A stretch of DNA of 34,995 bases from Opitutia bacterium (GTDB lineage Bacteria; Verrucomicrobiota; Verrucomicrobiia; Opitutales; Coraliomargaritaceae). Below the pieces are notes generated by a model. The model did no database searches. It was not told the DNA's origin and saw only the letters and a program-made list of their open reading frames with translations. The translations under genes were made by a program, and so were the position numbers. Shown here piece after piece: positions 7,301-19,073 of the stretch; the first letter of the stretch is position 1; the number at the start of each line of letters is the position of its first letter. The stretch spans positions 1 to 34,995 of the forward strand of contig JABJQI010000119.1 of assembly GCA_018663485.1 (NCBI GenBank). Reading direction: 5' to 3'.

Positions 7301-9210
7301 GTATTTCCGCCTTCTTGACCAGCAATGAGGAAAGCTTTGCGTTCGCGGCGATTCTTATCTTCGCCGAATGCACTGCGCCAGTAGCGCCAAGGTAAGTTCA
7401 ATAGGCAGATGAAAAATATCTGACTAGCGGCAAAGCCGATCGTCCACCAGAAGCCGCTACTGGTAAAGCCATAGGCATGTAGGCCTACGCCGAGTAAATT
7501 GGTGCCGAACCACGACCATACTGTCACAATACTACCACAGATCGCCAAAGCCATGAGGCCTCGCTCTTTGACGATCCCGCCCCAGCGTGCGTGTAACACG
7601 ATGGCACCCATAATCACGATCATGAGTGCGCCATTTTCTTTCGGATCCCAGCCCCAGAAGCGACCCCAGGATTGGTCCGCCCAGATGCCACCGAGAATAG
7701 TCCCAACCAGGCTAAACAACGTGGCAAAGCAGGTGATCCCATACACCATACTGACGATGGATTTGGCCGACTCTTTGCTGAAGCGCTTGGAAAATAGCCC
7801 GAGTACAGTGAAAATCAATGCAAGTGCGCCGGCAAAGAACATGGCGGAGTAGCCGAATGTAATGACGGTGACGTGCGTCGCTAGCCAGAAGTTGGAGTCG
7901 AGCACTGCGCGCATCATTTCAAGTGTGTCGCCACTCATGGATAGGTGGTGCGCAATGATAAGCGTGCAGAACCCGACCAACGAAGCCATCGCCGCGCCGA
8001 CACCGTTCTTGTAGAACTTTTCGAGGATCACACCGAGCAGCACCGCACCCCAACCGACGAACACGGCAGAAGAGTAGAGATTCGTCACAAAAACACCGTA
8101 GCGCTCTTGAATGTACATGCGAGCAATCAGCCCTAAAGTATGGATGGTAAAGGCGAGCAATAGCACCCAGAATGCCGCTTTGGCAAGTGGCTCAGGCCAG
8201 CGCAGCCATGAGATGCAGACGGTCAGGAAGATCAGCACGTAGAGCTGCATCGAAAGATAGAACGGCTGCGCTTGATTGAAGACGCGTTCGAAATGCACAC
8301 GATCAATATCGTTTGGGAATTCACCGACAAAACGCAGGCGTAATTGTTCGACGGTTTTGTTGAACATGTCGGGCTGATCCAGGCGATATGCCATCGTCAG
8401 GCTGGCGTAGCTGGTAACGTAAGGGCTGAGGTCATCGCCTCGCATTACGTCGAGTAATTCTAAGCCGATATTTTTCCAGTCGTCGAGTGGGTCGACGGGC
8501 GCGACTGGTGGCACGACGCGCAGATATGCGGTCTTCGAAAGTTTCAAATAATCGTCGCCAAATTGAATGAATCTGCTGAGCAGTTCGGCATCGTATTCTT
8601 CACCTGCTTGCTGTTGGCGGAGGGCCACGAGTCCTGGGGCGATGCTGCTAATGTAGCTCTGATATTCATCGACGAGTCGATCAAGCCGCTCAGGGGTGCC
8701 GACCGGGTGCAGCGAGTGCATGACCCGGTGATAGAGTGTGAGGCCGTCGTTAAGATCGGCGATTTGTTGCTCGTAGGGGCTACGTTTTTTTGGTTCAGGG
8801 TTGATCTCCTTATAGAGCCGCAGGATCTCATCAAAGTGCGGCAGGAGATCATTGAAGGCGTAGTGGCGTTGGCCTTTTTGTGCGAGCCCTGCGATACCGA
8901 GATCGTCTGGAAACTCGATTTTGAACACGCGATAGGTGTCGGCCACTTCAGGACGCATGGTCAGGTCCATGAACCATTCGATCGGACTGAGTGTCACGCC
9001 TTCGGGGGTGACGACTTTTTGACGTGCAGCGAGCACGAGCAGCGTGTTACGCGCAACCGAGTCGAGCGGTTTGATGCGGCCGCCGACTTGCACCGGCAGC
9101 TCAGAGAAGCTGGCGACATCAAAGTCCGAGGTGTTGGTGGCTGGCTTGAATCCCGATGCGACGATGAACGCAGCGATTATCAGGATCAGAGTGAAAGCGA
9201 ATTTCTTCAT
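7297..9210 (-). CDS. ccsA: Cytochrome c biogenesis protein CcsA/ResC family
   Basis: WGRFWGWDPKENGALMIVIMGAIVLHARWGG (tryptophan-rich heme-handling motif), multiple TM segments; start overlaps upstream resB stop. Confidence 0.9.
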   Translation of the reverse strand: MKKFAFTLILIIAAFIVASGFKPATNTSDFDVASFSELPVQVGGRIKPLDSVARNTLLVLAARQKVVTPEGVTLSPIEWFMDLTMRPEVADTYRVFKIEFPDDLGIAGLAQKGQRHYAFNDLLPHFDEILRLYKEINPEPKKRSPYEQQIADLNDGLTLYHRVMHSLHPVGTPERLDRLVDEYQSYISSIAPGLVALRQQQAGEEYDAELLSRFIQFGDDYLKLSKTAYLRVVPPVAPVDPLDDWKNIGLELLDVMRGDDLSPYVTSYASLTMAYRLDQPDMFNKTVEQLRLRFVGEFPNDIDRVHFERVFNQAQPFYLSMQLYVLIFLTVCISWLRWPEPLAKAAFWVLLLAFTIHTLGLIARMYIQERYGVFVTNLYSSAVFVGWGAVLLGVILEKFYKNGVGAAMASLVGFCTLIIAHHLSMSGDTLEMMRAVLDSNFWLATHVTVITFGYSAMFFAGALALIFTVLGLFSKRFSKESAKSIVSMVYGITCFATLFSLVGTILGGIWADQSWGRFWGWDPKENGALMIVIMGAIVLHARWGGIVKERGLMALAICGSIVTVWSWFGTNLLGVGLHAYGFTSSGFWWTIGFAASQIFFICLLNLPWRYWRSAFGEDKNRRERKAFLIAGQEGGNT

Positions 9211-10391
9211 TAGACGGAAGCGCGTTTTTTGAGGAATTTAAAGAAATGCATGCCGAACTGGACGAGCATACCCACTCCCATTAGCAATACGCTGACGTAG
9301 GGCAGGATCCAGCCTGGATTACGCACGACTTGGAAGATTGAGGTGCGGTCGTCGTTGGCGAAAGAGGCTTGATAAAAGGTCAAGCCTTCGTAGCGCAGCG
9401 GATGATTCATGTAGATCAGCGCTTTTTGGTTTTTGGTGGTATCGCTGTGGCGTACCATCACTTCACTGGAGTAATTGAAAGGTATCTCAGTACCAGGATA
9501 TTTCTCGTGGGAGAAATCGACCAACTCGACTTCGAATGGGTAATAGTGGCGCTTCAGCCGTAGGACGATCTCCCAGCTTTGTTCGCCGAGAGTCACCATT
9601 TGCGGTGGAAAGCGATCGTCGATGACATTCGAAACCAACCAGATGCCGAGTGAACCCTCGGGGCCGAGCACTTCGACGTAAGCAGTCGCGGTGTTGATCT
9701 GATTCTCCGCATATGTAACTGCAGACGGTGTAACCACGACGTTCATCTTAACGGCAACACCTTGGTTGGCGGGAGATTCGACTGGCGCGGCACCTTCTTG
9801 GGCACGGCCGATTTGCGCGTTCGGATAGTAGCTGATGGTGCGGATGGTCAGCGGACTCTCTGGCACGGCGACTGTTTTACCTGGTTTGAGTAGTGCAATG
9901 GGGATGCTATGCACGGTGTCGAAATCGGCGTGCATGCGGTCAATCAACACGAGCTCGTTGTCGCGATATTCTTGAGAGTAGTTACTGCTGGCGCCCTCAT
10001 CGACGGGCATTTGGCTTTCTTCAGAGAGCACGTCGGTCAGTAACTCGCTAATAAGTAGCAGGATCAGGCCGATGTGGATTAGGAAGATGCCGGCTTTCTT
10101 GGCAGTTAATGTAAAACGAGTGACGTGGGCAGCTACGAGGTTGATTAGCAGCATGCCGCCGAGTAGGTAACCGCCGGGCATCGGAATGCGCAGCCAGTAG
10201 AGCTGATCGTATGCGATCCATGCTTCGGGGTAAGCCCATATCGCTAGAACGCTTTCGAAGTAGTCCTTTTGTGTTTTCCAAATGCCAGTCTCGACTTGTG
10301 CGAGTGTGCCAAAGAAAATCAGCACCATGGACAAAGCGAGCAGGATGACGGTAAGCCGCAGTGATGCAAAGAATTGAAGCAGCGCTTGCAT
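9210..10391 (-). CDS. resB: ResB-like cytochrome c biogenesis protein
   Basis: Four TM segments; LRLTVILLALSMVLIFFGTLAQVETGIW, IHIGLILLLISELLTDVLSEES and MNHPLRYEGLTFYQASF; adjacent to ccsA. Confidence 0.85.
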   Translation of the reverse strand: MQALLQFFASLRLTVILLALSMVLIFFGTLAQVETGIWKTQKDYFESVLAIWAYPEAWIAYDQLYWLRIPMPGGYLLGGMLLINLVAAHVTRFTLTAKKAGIFLIHIGLILLLISELLTDVLSEESQMPVDEGASSNYSQEYRDNELVLIDRMHADFDTVHSIPIALLKPGKTVAVPESPLTIRTISYYPNAQIGRAQEGAAPVESPANQGVAVKMNVVVTPSAVTYAENQINTATAYVEVLGPEGSLGIWLVSNVIDDRFPPQMVTLGEQSWEIVLRLKRHYYPFEVELVDFSHEKYPGTEIPFNYSSEVMVRHSDTTKNQKALIYMNHPLRYEGLTFYQASFANDDRTSIFQVVRNPGWILPYVSVLLMGVGMLVQFGMHFFKFLKKRASV

Positions 10392-10394
10392 GAT

Positions 10395-11042
10395 TTAGTG
10401 GGCGTGGTCTTCGAGTTGGATCGAATCGAGGAATTGCTTCATGGATGCTTCGTTGGCAAGCACGGTAGTAGTGTCGCCGAGCATTTTGACGAACCAAGTG
10501 CTGCCATGGAAGGGCAGGAGTGCGCCGAGAATGCTTTGCGATTCGCCTTCGAGGCGCACGTAGAGTCCGCGGTGCCCTGAAATGTCATAATCTGTAGTGT
10601 AGGTGGGCAAGTCTTCGACCGTGGCTGCTTCGAGGCCGACTTGACCGCGCCAGCGGTTAATGTTGGCGAGGTGTCCGCCGACATCACCAGGGAATGTGAG
10701 GATGGTGATTTCGGCGCTGCCAGTGTCGGCGGTGACTTTGAGATTCGCTTTGCGAATGCCGCTTGCAACGAGATTTTCCCAGCCGTCAGGAGTGATGAAG
10801 TCGACTTCGCCAGCTGCGTTGGCCGCCTGTTGCATGCCGGGCAGCACGTTCATCTTGCTTGGGGCGCTCGTTTCTTGCGTGGTTGCCGCTGCGACCGTTG
10901 GTATCGTGTCGGCGCGTTCCTCCTTCGGGATTTGGTAGGATACGGGTTGCGCTTGATCACAAGCAGTCAAGCAGATGGCTGCGATGCTGGCTACTAACAG
11001 TGGTAGGCATTGTAGGAAAGGGTAATGGATACGCGAAATCAT
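10395..11042 (-). CDS. Putative lipoprotein upstream of resB
   Basis: Signal peptide with lipobox ICLTACDQ; 4-bp spacing to resB. Confidence 0.6.
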   Translation of the reverse strand: MISRIHYPFLQCLPLLVASIAAICLTACDQAQPVSYQIPKEERADTIPTVAAATTQETSAPSKMNVLPGMQQAANAAGEVDFITPDGWENLVASGIRKANLKVTADTGSAEITILTFPGDVGGHLANINRWRGQVGLEAATVEDLPTYTTDYDISGHRGLYVRLEGESQSILGALLPFHGSTWFVKMLGDTTTVLANEASMKQFLDSIQLEDHAH

Positions 11043-11166
11043 ATGTACGTGTAGGAGTGCAAGTAAGTCTCGATTTAGTCAACTGCCTGAACTTCCTATT
11101 CTTCAGGCTAATTGCAATGATTAGAGTGGCGTGGAATGCAACGGCCGTGCGAAATCAAGAAGCCGC

Positions 11167-12270
<1,104 letters not shown>

Positions 12271-12301
12271 AGCGGCAAGAAAATGCGAAGGCATCGCTCG
12301 G

Positions 12302-12333
12302 GTGCAATATTAAAGCGTCAGCGAATATTGCAC
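12302..12333. promoter_or_regulatory. 10-bp perfect inverted repeat upstream of ychF
   Basis: GTGCAATATT-aaagcgtcagcg-AATATTGCAC. Confidence 0.55.
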
Positions 12334-12389
12334 AAGAACGCAGGGCATTTGACTTTAAGTGTATTAAGCTATTTTAATTACAGTAACTT

Positions 12390-13550
12390 TTGTTTGTCAC
12401 CCGAGTGAAACTACCTGAAGAAATTAATACCGAAGGATCTCGTATTCTAGTCGTGGACGACGACGGGATGATTCGTATGCTATTACGTCGATTGCTTGAG
12501 CGCAGTGGATTCGTAGTCGATGAGGCCGATTCAGGCGAAAATGCGATTAAATGTATCGAAGCGCATGAGCCAGATTTGATCCTACTCGACGTCATCATGA
12601 ATGGTATCGACGGTTTTGTGACCTGTCGGAAGATTAAGAAGATGCCGGGTTTGAAGCATGTGCCGATTATTTTTGTAACGGCTCGCTCTGACACCTGCTC
12701 GATCGTCGAAGGGCTCGATGCGGGCGGCTGTGACTATGTAGCAAAGCCGATCAATCGCTACGAGGCCTTGGCTCGAATGCGGAATCACTTAAAGATTCGA
12801 GAATTGATGAGCTTTCAACGTCAACGCATCAATGGTTTAAAGAAAGGAAACCTCGCTAAAGATCGCATTATTGGTGTCGCATCGCATGATTTGCGCAATC
12901 CCTTAGCATCGATTCGTGGCCTTTCAGATTTCCTCATTGAGAGCAGTCCTTTGAATCATGAGCAGCAAGAAATTGTAAATACGATTCAATCGACTTCTGC
13001 CTCGATGCTGCATCTGGTGGATGAATTACTTGACCTTTCGGTGATTGACAGAAAAAAAGAGCAATCAAACGCAGAGCCTTGTCAAGTGCGTGAGGTGATC
13101 TCTTCGTTACTCAATATTTATCAGTTCACCGCCAATAAAAAGTCCATTAAGTTGGCATTAGATGACCGCGGCATGCCAGAGCTGTTGATGCTCGATAAGT
13201 CTCAATTCCGTCGTTTGTTGGATAACTTGTTAAGCAACGCGGTCAAGTATTCGCCTTTTTGCTCTTTTATCCGAGTTATGACCGAGCAAGTTAACGGGAT
13301 CTTTAAAATCGTGATCGAAGATGAAGGACCTGGTATTCCGGAGGATGAAATGCATAAGTTATTTACTCATTTCGGAAAGACGTCGGTGCAGCCGACAGGT
13401 AATGAGACCAGTACAGGACTCGGTCTTGCAATCTGTAGAGAGATCGCAGGGTGGCATCGTGGCAAAGTGTATGCCGAAAATCGCGAGGATCGAGTGGGCG
13501 CGCGTTTCACTATTGAACTGGATACACAGGTGCTTGCTGTTTGCCCCTAG
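12390..13550 (+). CDS. Hybrid protein: N-terminal response-regulator receiver plus HisKA/HATPase histidine kinase
   Basis: RILVVDDDGMIRMLLRRLL, DLILLDVIMNGIDGF, GVASHDLRNPLASIRG, LLSNAVKYSP, GLGLAICREI. First codon is TTG; GTG at 12405 is an alternative. Confidence 0.9.
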   Translation: MFVTRVKLPEEINTEGSRILVVDDDGMIRMLLRRLLERSGFVVDEADSGENAIKCIEAHEPDLILLDVIMNGIDGFVTCRKIKKMPGLKHVPIIFVTARSDTCSIVEGLDAGGCDYVAKPINRYEALARMRNHLKIRELMSFQRQRINGLKKGNLAKDRIIGVASHDLRNPLASIRGLSDFLIESSPLNHEQQEIVNTIQSTSASMLHLVDELLDLSVIDRKKEQSNAEPCQVREVISSLLNIYQFTANKKSIKLALDDRGMPELLMLDKSQFRRLLDNLLSNAVKYSPFCSFIRVMTEQVNGIFKIVIEDEGPGIPEDEMHKLFTHFGKTSVQPTGNETSTGLGLAICREIAGWHRGKVYAENREDRVGARFTIELDTQVLAVCP

Positions 13551-13729
13551 CGAAGCGGCGTGAATGATCTGAGTGGCTCCTCTGATACAGGCTTTAAAGG
13601 GGGTATCGTTAATTGCCAGGACAGTCTCGATTGAAACGACAGACCGTTTCATCTCAGAGGCAACGGATCGCTGCAGTGTGGCTTGTTTGAGGCATTGCAC
13701 TCTGCGAGTATAATAAATCGCGATCGAAG

Positions 13730-13748
13730 TGTGGGCGACTCGCCCACA
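13730..13748. repeat. Hairpin palindrome TGTGGGCGA-c-TCGCCCACA
   Basis: 9-bp perfect arms, 1-nt centre; shares the GGGCGA/TCGCCC core with 13770-13788. Confidence 0.85.
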
Positions 13749-13769
13749 TTGCTGCTGTGTGGCTGTAAA

Positions 13770-13788
13770 GGAGGGCGAGTCGCCCTCC
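13770..13788. repeat. Hairpin palindrome GGAGGGCGA-g-TCGCCCTCC
   Basis: 9-bp perfect arms, 1-nt centre. Confidence 0.85.
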
Positions 13789-13937
13789 CTCCGATTTTAA
13801 TAAATTAAAATAGCCAGTATCAAGGGGCGAGGTTTTCGCCCAAATTTTTTCGGCAGATTGGCGATGCATAACCCCACGACTGATCCGCGCAGATGTGGTT
13901 GAATTTACTGTAATATCAGTTATAAGCTCTAAATAAT

Positions 13938-15410
13938 ATGAGTCGTCAACCTAGTCGAAAAATCGAGAGTAAAAACAAGCCCACCAGCCATACGGCAATC
14001 AAAGCCTTGCGCCGCAAATTACCGGGGCGTGTGTTTGTCGATGAAAAAAGCTGCTTCGATGCGTCGTTAGATAACCTGCGTCTTTCGTTTTTGCCTGATG
14101 CGGTGGTAAAGGTGCAAACCGCCACGGAGGTGGGGGCTGTACTCAAGCTCGCTGATAAATACACAATTCCAGTAACTGCCCGAGGTGCAGGTTCGTCTGC
14201 GACAGGTTCGACCGTGCCCCTGCACGGAGGCTGGGTCTTGGATGTTGCGGCACTCGATGACATTAAGATTGATACGGTGTCTCGCATGGTGACAGTTGGT
14301 GCGGGCGCGGTTACTGCCGAAATGCAAGATCAAGTCGAAGCAGTGGGTCTGTTTTATCCGCCAGATCCGTCGTCGAAGAAATACTCGACTATCGGTGGCA
14401 ATATCGCCTGTAATGCAGGTGGTTTGAGGTGTGTTAAGTATGGTGTGACCCGCGACTATGTGCTCGGGCTCGAAGGTTTTTATGCCGATGGTAGCCCCTT
14501 TAAATTAGGCTTAGCTCTTAAGAAGTACGTGTCTGGTCTGAATCTCCGGGATTTGTTGATTGGCTCTGAGGGGACTTTGGGCGTGATCACTGCCGCGACT
14601 TTGAAGCTTATTCCAAAACCCCAAAAACGCTGGACTGGCATGTTTGCTTTCAAGTCCGAAGCGGCCGCACTTAAGGCGGTGGTGGCTCTATTCGATGTCG
14701 GGCTCAATCCGTCAATTCTCGAATTCCTTGATCGTCAATCAGTGACGTGTGCGGAGCGTTATACTGGTAAGCCGATTTTTGAAGGACACTCTAGTTCTTC
14801 GATCTTATTGATTGAACTGGACGGTCCCGCGACAGAGGTGCGCGAACAACGCAAGCGGTTGCTAGAATTCATGACGGACCGCGTGCTGGCATATCGTGAG
14901 GCACGCACCGATGCCCAAGCGGAAGCGCTGTGGCAGGTGCGACGCACCTGTTCTCAGTCAATGTTCTCGATGGCGGATACCAAGCTTAACGAAGATGTGG
15001 TTGTGCCGATTCAAAAGCAAGCAGAGCTTATCCGATATACTATAGCGTTGAAGAAAGAGATCGGCCTGGCTACGCCGACTTTCGGCCACGCCGGTGATGG
15101 CAACTTACATGTACACATTATGTATGGTCGCTCAAATGCTGAAGATGCAGTCAAGGCGAAGATAGGTATCAAAAAGCTCATGCAGAAAGTGGTCGATCTA
15201 GGCGGCGTGATTACCGGCGAGCATGGAGTGGGCTTGGCGAAAGCACCGTTTATGGAGCTGCAACACAGTAAGGCTGAGATCGCTGCGATGCGAGCGGTCA
15301 AAGATGCGCTGGACCCGAAAGGAATTCTCAATCCAGGTAAGATCTTTGAGCCTTTCGAGGTGTGGGATCACAAACCTGTTCAGGTGAAGTTGCCTTGGGA
15401 TCATCGCTAG
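13938..15410 (+). CDS. glcD: FAD-binding oxidase, GlcD/D-lactate dehydrogenase family
   Basis: VPVTARGAGSSATGSTVPLHGG-type FAD-binding motif, GGNIACNAGGLRCVKYGVTRDYVLGLE, GHAGDGNLHVHIMY, GEHGVGLAKAPFM, DPKGILNPGKIF. Confidence 0.92.
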   Translation: MSRQPSRKIESKNKPTSHTAIKALRRKLPGRVFVDEKSCFDASLDNLRLSFLPDAVVKVQTATEVGAVLKLADKYTIPVTARGAGSSATGSTVPLHGGWVLDVAALDDIKIDTVSRMVTVGAGAVTAEMQDQVEAVGLFYPPDPSSKKYSTIGGNIACNAGGLRCVKYGVTRDYVLGLEGFYADGSPFKLGLALKKYVSGLNLRDLLIGSEGTLGVITAATLKLIPKPQKRWTGMFAFKSEAAALKAVVALFDVGLNPSILEFLDRQSVTCAERYTGKPIFEGHSSSSILLIELDGPATEVREQRKRLLEFMTDRVLAYREARTDAQAEALWQVRRTCSQSMFSMADTKLNEDVVVPIQKQAELIRYTIALKKEIGLATPTFGHAGDGNLHVHIMYGRSNAEDAVKAKIGIKKLMQKVVDLGGVITGEHGVGLAKAPFMELQHSKAEIAAMRAVKDALDPKGILNPGKIFEPFEVWDHKPVQVKLPWDHR

Positions 15411-15432
15411 CTTATTAAAAAAATCAATATGA

Positions 15433-15765
15433 ATGAAGCAAGACATGCATGACACTCTGCTAATCGCTTGGACGACGGTGGATTCTAATGCCGTGGCTCG
15501 GCGCCTCGCCAATGATTTGGTGACGACAAAGCTTGCCGCTTGTGTACAGATTGAGGCGGGCGTGGAGTCGGTTTATTGTTGGGAAGGAACAGTTCAGTCT
15601 ACAAGGGAATGTCGGCTGATGGTCAAATTCGCTGCAGCGCGCAGTGCCGAACTACTTGCCTATATCGAAGCGCAACATCCCTACGAAGTCCCAGAGTGGG
15701 TCGTCGTGCGCGCTGATCAAGTCGCTCCCGGATATTTAAAGTGGACCTTGGGCGAGTCTGAGTAG
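15433..15765 (+). CDS. cutA: Divalent cation tolerance protein CutA
   Basis: LANDLVTTKLAACVQIEAGVESVYCWEGTVQSTRECRLMVKF...HPYEVPEWVV. Confidence 0.93.
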   Translation: MKQDMHDTLLIAWTTVDSNAVARRLANDLVTTKLAACVQIEAGVESVYCWEGTVQSTRECRLMVKFAAARSAELLAYIEAQHPYEVPEWVVVRADQVAPGYLKWTLGESE

Positions 15766-15968
15766 GTTTTGTGGCTCGAGTACTTCGGGCACCGAACGAG
15801 TACTTGAAACGTATCGTTGTATCTGAAATTGACAAAGATTTGGCACACTAAATTGCAGAATAAATCCGTTCGCTAGTTTAGGTCGTCACGACTGAGTATA
15901 TCTCGTGGGGGCTTGTTATTTCAATGTGCTCACTTGACCTGTGAGAGTGGCAACGCAAATTAGACTGC

Positions 15969-17342
15969 ATGTTAGATCCAATCGAAGCTCTTAAAGAATA
16001 CATTCGTTTTCCCTCCGTTTCGACGGACCCCGCGTATGCAGATGGCATGAAGGGGGCACGTAAATATGCCACTGGCTTGCTGCAAGACATTGGCTTTACA
16101 GTCGAAGTAGTCGAGACCGCGCTGCATCCCATTCTTCTTGCAGAACGTTTCGGTGATCCAGCGTGGCCGCATATTGCGATCTACGGGCACTACGATGTGC
16201 AACCTGCAGATCCGTTTGAGCTCTGGTCCAGTGATCCGTTTGAACCCGAGGTCCGTGAGGGGCGGATTTATGGTCGTGGCACTGCGGATAACAAGGGGCC
16301 GACAATCGTGCATATGTCGGCACTTGCTCGTGTGTTGGCAAAGCATCCAGATCTACCCCTCAACATTACTTATGTGATCGAAGGGGAGGAAGAGATTGGC
16401 AGCCCCAGCATGCCGAAGTTTTTTGATTCGTATGCCGAGCGCATCTCCAAAGCAGACTTTATCTTGGTCTCTGATACCGGCAGCCCAAATACGGAGCAGT
16501 TGGTTATTACTACTGCGTTGCGTGGCCTAGTTGATTTGGAAATTAAAGTGCGTGGACCGAAGAGTGACTTGCATTCGGGAATCCATGGCGGCGCGGTCTA
16601 TAATCCCTTGCAAGCGTTGATGGAGGTTTGCGCGGGGCTACACAAACCAGATGGCAGTGTGAATGTGCCTGGGTTTTATGACGACGTGTTGCCGATTTTA
16701 GAGTGGGAGCGCGATGAATTAAAACGTTATCCAGAAACCGTTGAGAGTTATCAGGCGATGCTTGATGTGCCGGCATTTTACCCAGCCAACGGCCTTTCGC
16801 CGCTCGAAGCCGTGCGCTTTGGGCCGACGCTTGAATTTAATGGTATCGGTGGAGGTTACCAAGGTGAAGGCTCGAAGACAGTGATTGCCAGCGAGGCATT
16901 TGCTAAAGTTACTTGCCGCCTAGTTGCGAATCAAGATCCGCACAAGACACAGAACCAAGTCGTCGCTGCAATTGAAGCGTTGTGCCCCGCAGGTGTGACG
17001 CTAAATGTGCGTCGCGGCCCAGTGGCAGAGGCTTATCTTGCCGTGCCTCCGGGGCGCCCGAATACACCGAACAATCAACCTGAAGCCTTGGCACGTGCTT
17101 TCAAGTCTGCAGATCGTGCGATCGAGCAATGTTTCGGCAAAGCGCCGATTTATTTGCGTGAGGGGGGCAGTATCCCAGTGATTGCTGATTTTAATAAGCG
17201 CGCAGGATTGGATGCTTTGATGATTGGCCTGTTTACACCGATTGATAATTTGCACGCGCCAGACGAGGGCTTTGATCTGAAGCTGCTGGAAAATGCGATC
17301 ATCGCCTTTGAGCAAATCTTCTGCGATATCGCAGGCGTGTGA
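15969..17342 (+). CDS. M20 family dipeptidase/peptidase
   Basis: IAIYGHYDVQPADPFELWSSDPFEPEVREGRIYGRGTADNKGP, EGEEEIGSP, REGGSIPVIADF. Confidence 0.92.
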   Translation: MLDPIEALKEYIRFPSVSTDPAYADGMKGARKYATGLLQDIGFTVEVVETALHPILLAERFGDPAWPHIAIYGHYDVQPADPFELWSSDPFEPEVREGRIYGRGTADNKGPTIVHMSALARVLAKHPDLPLNITYVIEGEEEIGSPSMPKFFDSYAERISKADFILVSDTGSPNTEQLVITTALRGLVDLEIKVRGPKSDLHSGIHGGAVYNPLQALMEVCAGLHKPDGSVNVPGFYDDVLPILEWERDELKRYPETVESYQAMLDVPAFYPANGLSPLEAVRFGPTLEFNGIGGGYQGEGSKTVIASEAFAKVTCRLVANQDPHKTQNQVVAAIEALCPAGVTLNVRRGPVAEAYLAVPPGRPNTPNNQPEALARAFKSADRAIEQCFGKAPIYLREGGSIPVIADFNKRAGLDALMIGLFTPIDNLHAPDEGFDLKLLENAIIAFEQIFCDIAGV

Positions 17343-17612
17343 GGGCGACTGCGGCGTCTCGATGATGACCGTGGTGTTGGCGCTTACCTTTAAGGCAAGT
17401 TCAGTTTAAAGACAATAGTCCTGCACAGTGGAGTCGCCTTTGTAGTGAGAACCTGAAGATTTTCACTCGAGTTGGTGCTGATATTTAATACCCAAGCAAC
17501 TTCATCTTTCGATAATGTCGATGGCAGTGCTAATGGGGGAATTCAGATACACCGCACCGTAGTGCTCAGTTGTGGATTGACTCTTTTACACTGAATTCTG
17601 AACTCTGTTGTC

Positions 17613-18962
17613 ATGAAATACATCAGCACACGTGGCCTAGTGCCTCCTGTTTCTTTTTCCACGGCGATTGCCGAAGGCTTGGCGCCGGACGGAGGCTTGT
17701 ATCTGCCCGCGGAACTGCCTGACTTAGCGCCTTTTCTCAAAGACTGGGAGTCGCTCAGTTATGCGCAACTGTGCGAAGCCTTTATGGCGGTGTTTGCCAC
17801 TGATATTGACCGTGCTGAGTTACAGGGAATCGTTGAGCGTTCATACACAAAATTTGATCATGCGGATATCGCACCAATTCAAAAATTAAGCGACGATCTG
17901 TTCGTCTTAGAGTTGTTTCATGGCCCGACTTTGGCGTTTAAGGACTTTGCTCTGCAATTTTTAGGCAATCTTTACGAAGCGCAGATCGCCCGCACTGGAA
18001 ATCCGATCTCTGTGCTGGGCGCAACCTCGGGCGATACTGGTGCAGCGGCGATTCATGGGCTGCTTGGTAAGACTGGAGTGAAGACTTTTATCCTATATCC
18101 CGATGGTCGTGTGTCACCACTACAGGAGCGCCAGATGACTTGCACTGGGGCGAACAACGTCTTTCCTCTGGCGATCAAGGGCAGCTTTGATGACGCACAG
18201 GCGGCGATGAAGACTGTATTCGAGGATCGTGTGTTCGCGGCTGAAGTCGGCCTCTCTGCGGTTAATTCGATCAACCTCGCTCGGATCTTGGCACAGTGTG
18301 TGTACTATCTCTCTGCCTTCTTTCGCTTACCAGCGGAGATTCGAGAAGACGTCACCTTTGTGGTGCCGACGGGTAACTTTGGAAATGTTTTAGCTGGTTG
18401 GTTGGTCCAGCGTATGGGTGTGCCGATCAAAGGTTTCCGGGTGGCGACCAATCAAAACGATATTCTACATCGATTGTTTCAAACCGGGATTTACCAGCTG
18501 GATGAGGTCGCACCGAGCTTGGCTCCGTCGATGGACATTCAGGTTGCTTCCAATTTTGAGCGCTTCTTATACTACTCGGAAGATTGCGATTCGGCTAAAG
18601 TGCGCGAAGTCATTAGCACCTTTAAGCAAACGGGTAAATACGTATTTGAAGATTTTAAGTCGGACGGTATCAGCAGCTCGCGCACCAATGACACTGAGAT
18701 CGGTGCGATCATCAAGCGTGTTTATGAGCGATACGGCTACGTTGCCGATCCGCACACTGCCTGTGGGTTTACTGGCCTTTTCGATGGTCCACAGCTGGTC
18801 CTGTCGACTGCGCATCCAGCTAAATTCCCAGATACGATTGTGGAATCGATCGGACAAGATTCTACGCATCCATCATTGGAGACCTTGAAAGCTCGCCAGA
18901 TTGTGAAGCATTCAGTCGAGCCGACTCCGGCAGCGATCAAGGCTTTTATGCGGGCTCATTAA
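17613..18962 (+). CDS. thrC: Threonine synthase
   Basis: MKYISTRG...FHGPTLAFKDFALQFLGNL (PLP lysine), GATSGDTGAAAIHGL, VPTGNFGNVLAGW. Confidence 0.95.
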   Translation: MKYISTRGLVPPVSFSTAIAEGLAPDGGLYLPAELPDLAPFLKDWESLSYAQLCEAFMAVFATDIDRAELQGIVERSYTKFDHADIAPIQKLSDDLFVLELFHGPTLAFKDFALQFLGNLYEAQIARTGNPISVLGATSGDTGAAAIHGLLGKTGVKTFILYPDGRVSPLQERQMTCTGANNVFPLAIKGSFDDAQAAMKTVFEDRVFAAEVGLSAVNSINLARILAQCVYYLSAFFRLPAEIREDVTFVVPTGNFGNVLAGWLVQRMGVPIKGFRVATNQNDILHRLFQTGIYQLDEVAPSLAPSMDIQVASNFERFLYYSEDCDSAKVREVISTFKQTGKYVFEDFKSDGISSSRTNDTEIGAIIKRVYERYGYVADPHTACGFTGLFDGPQLVLSTAHPAKFPDTIVESIGQDSTHPSLETLKARQIVKHSVEPTPAAIKAFMRAH

Positions 18963-19073
18963 GCGCGGGGAGGTAGTGCGATTATAATCAGTCAATTGAA
19001 ACACCGCTCAGTAGTATTTTCTGATTAGTGTGAATCGCCCTTTGTCGGAGCTGTTGGCAATGGTACTCTACAA

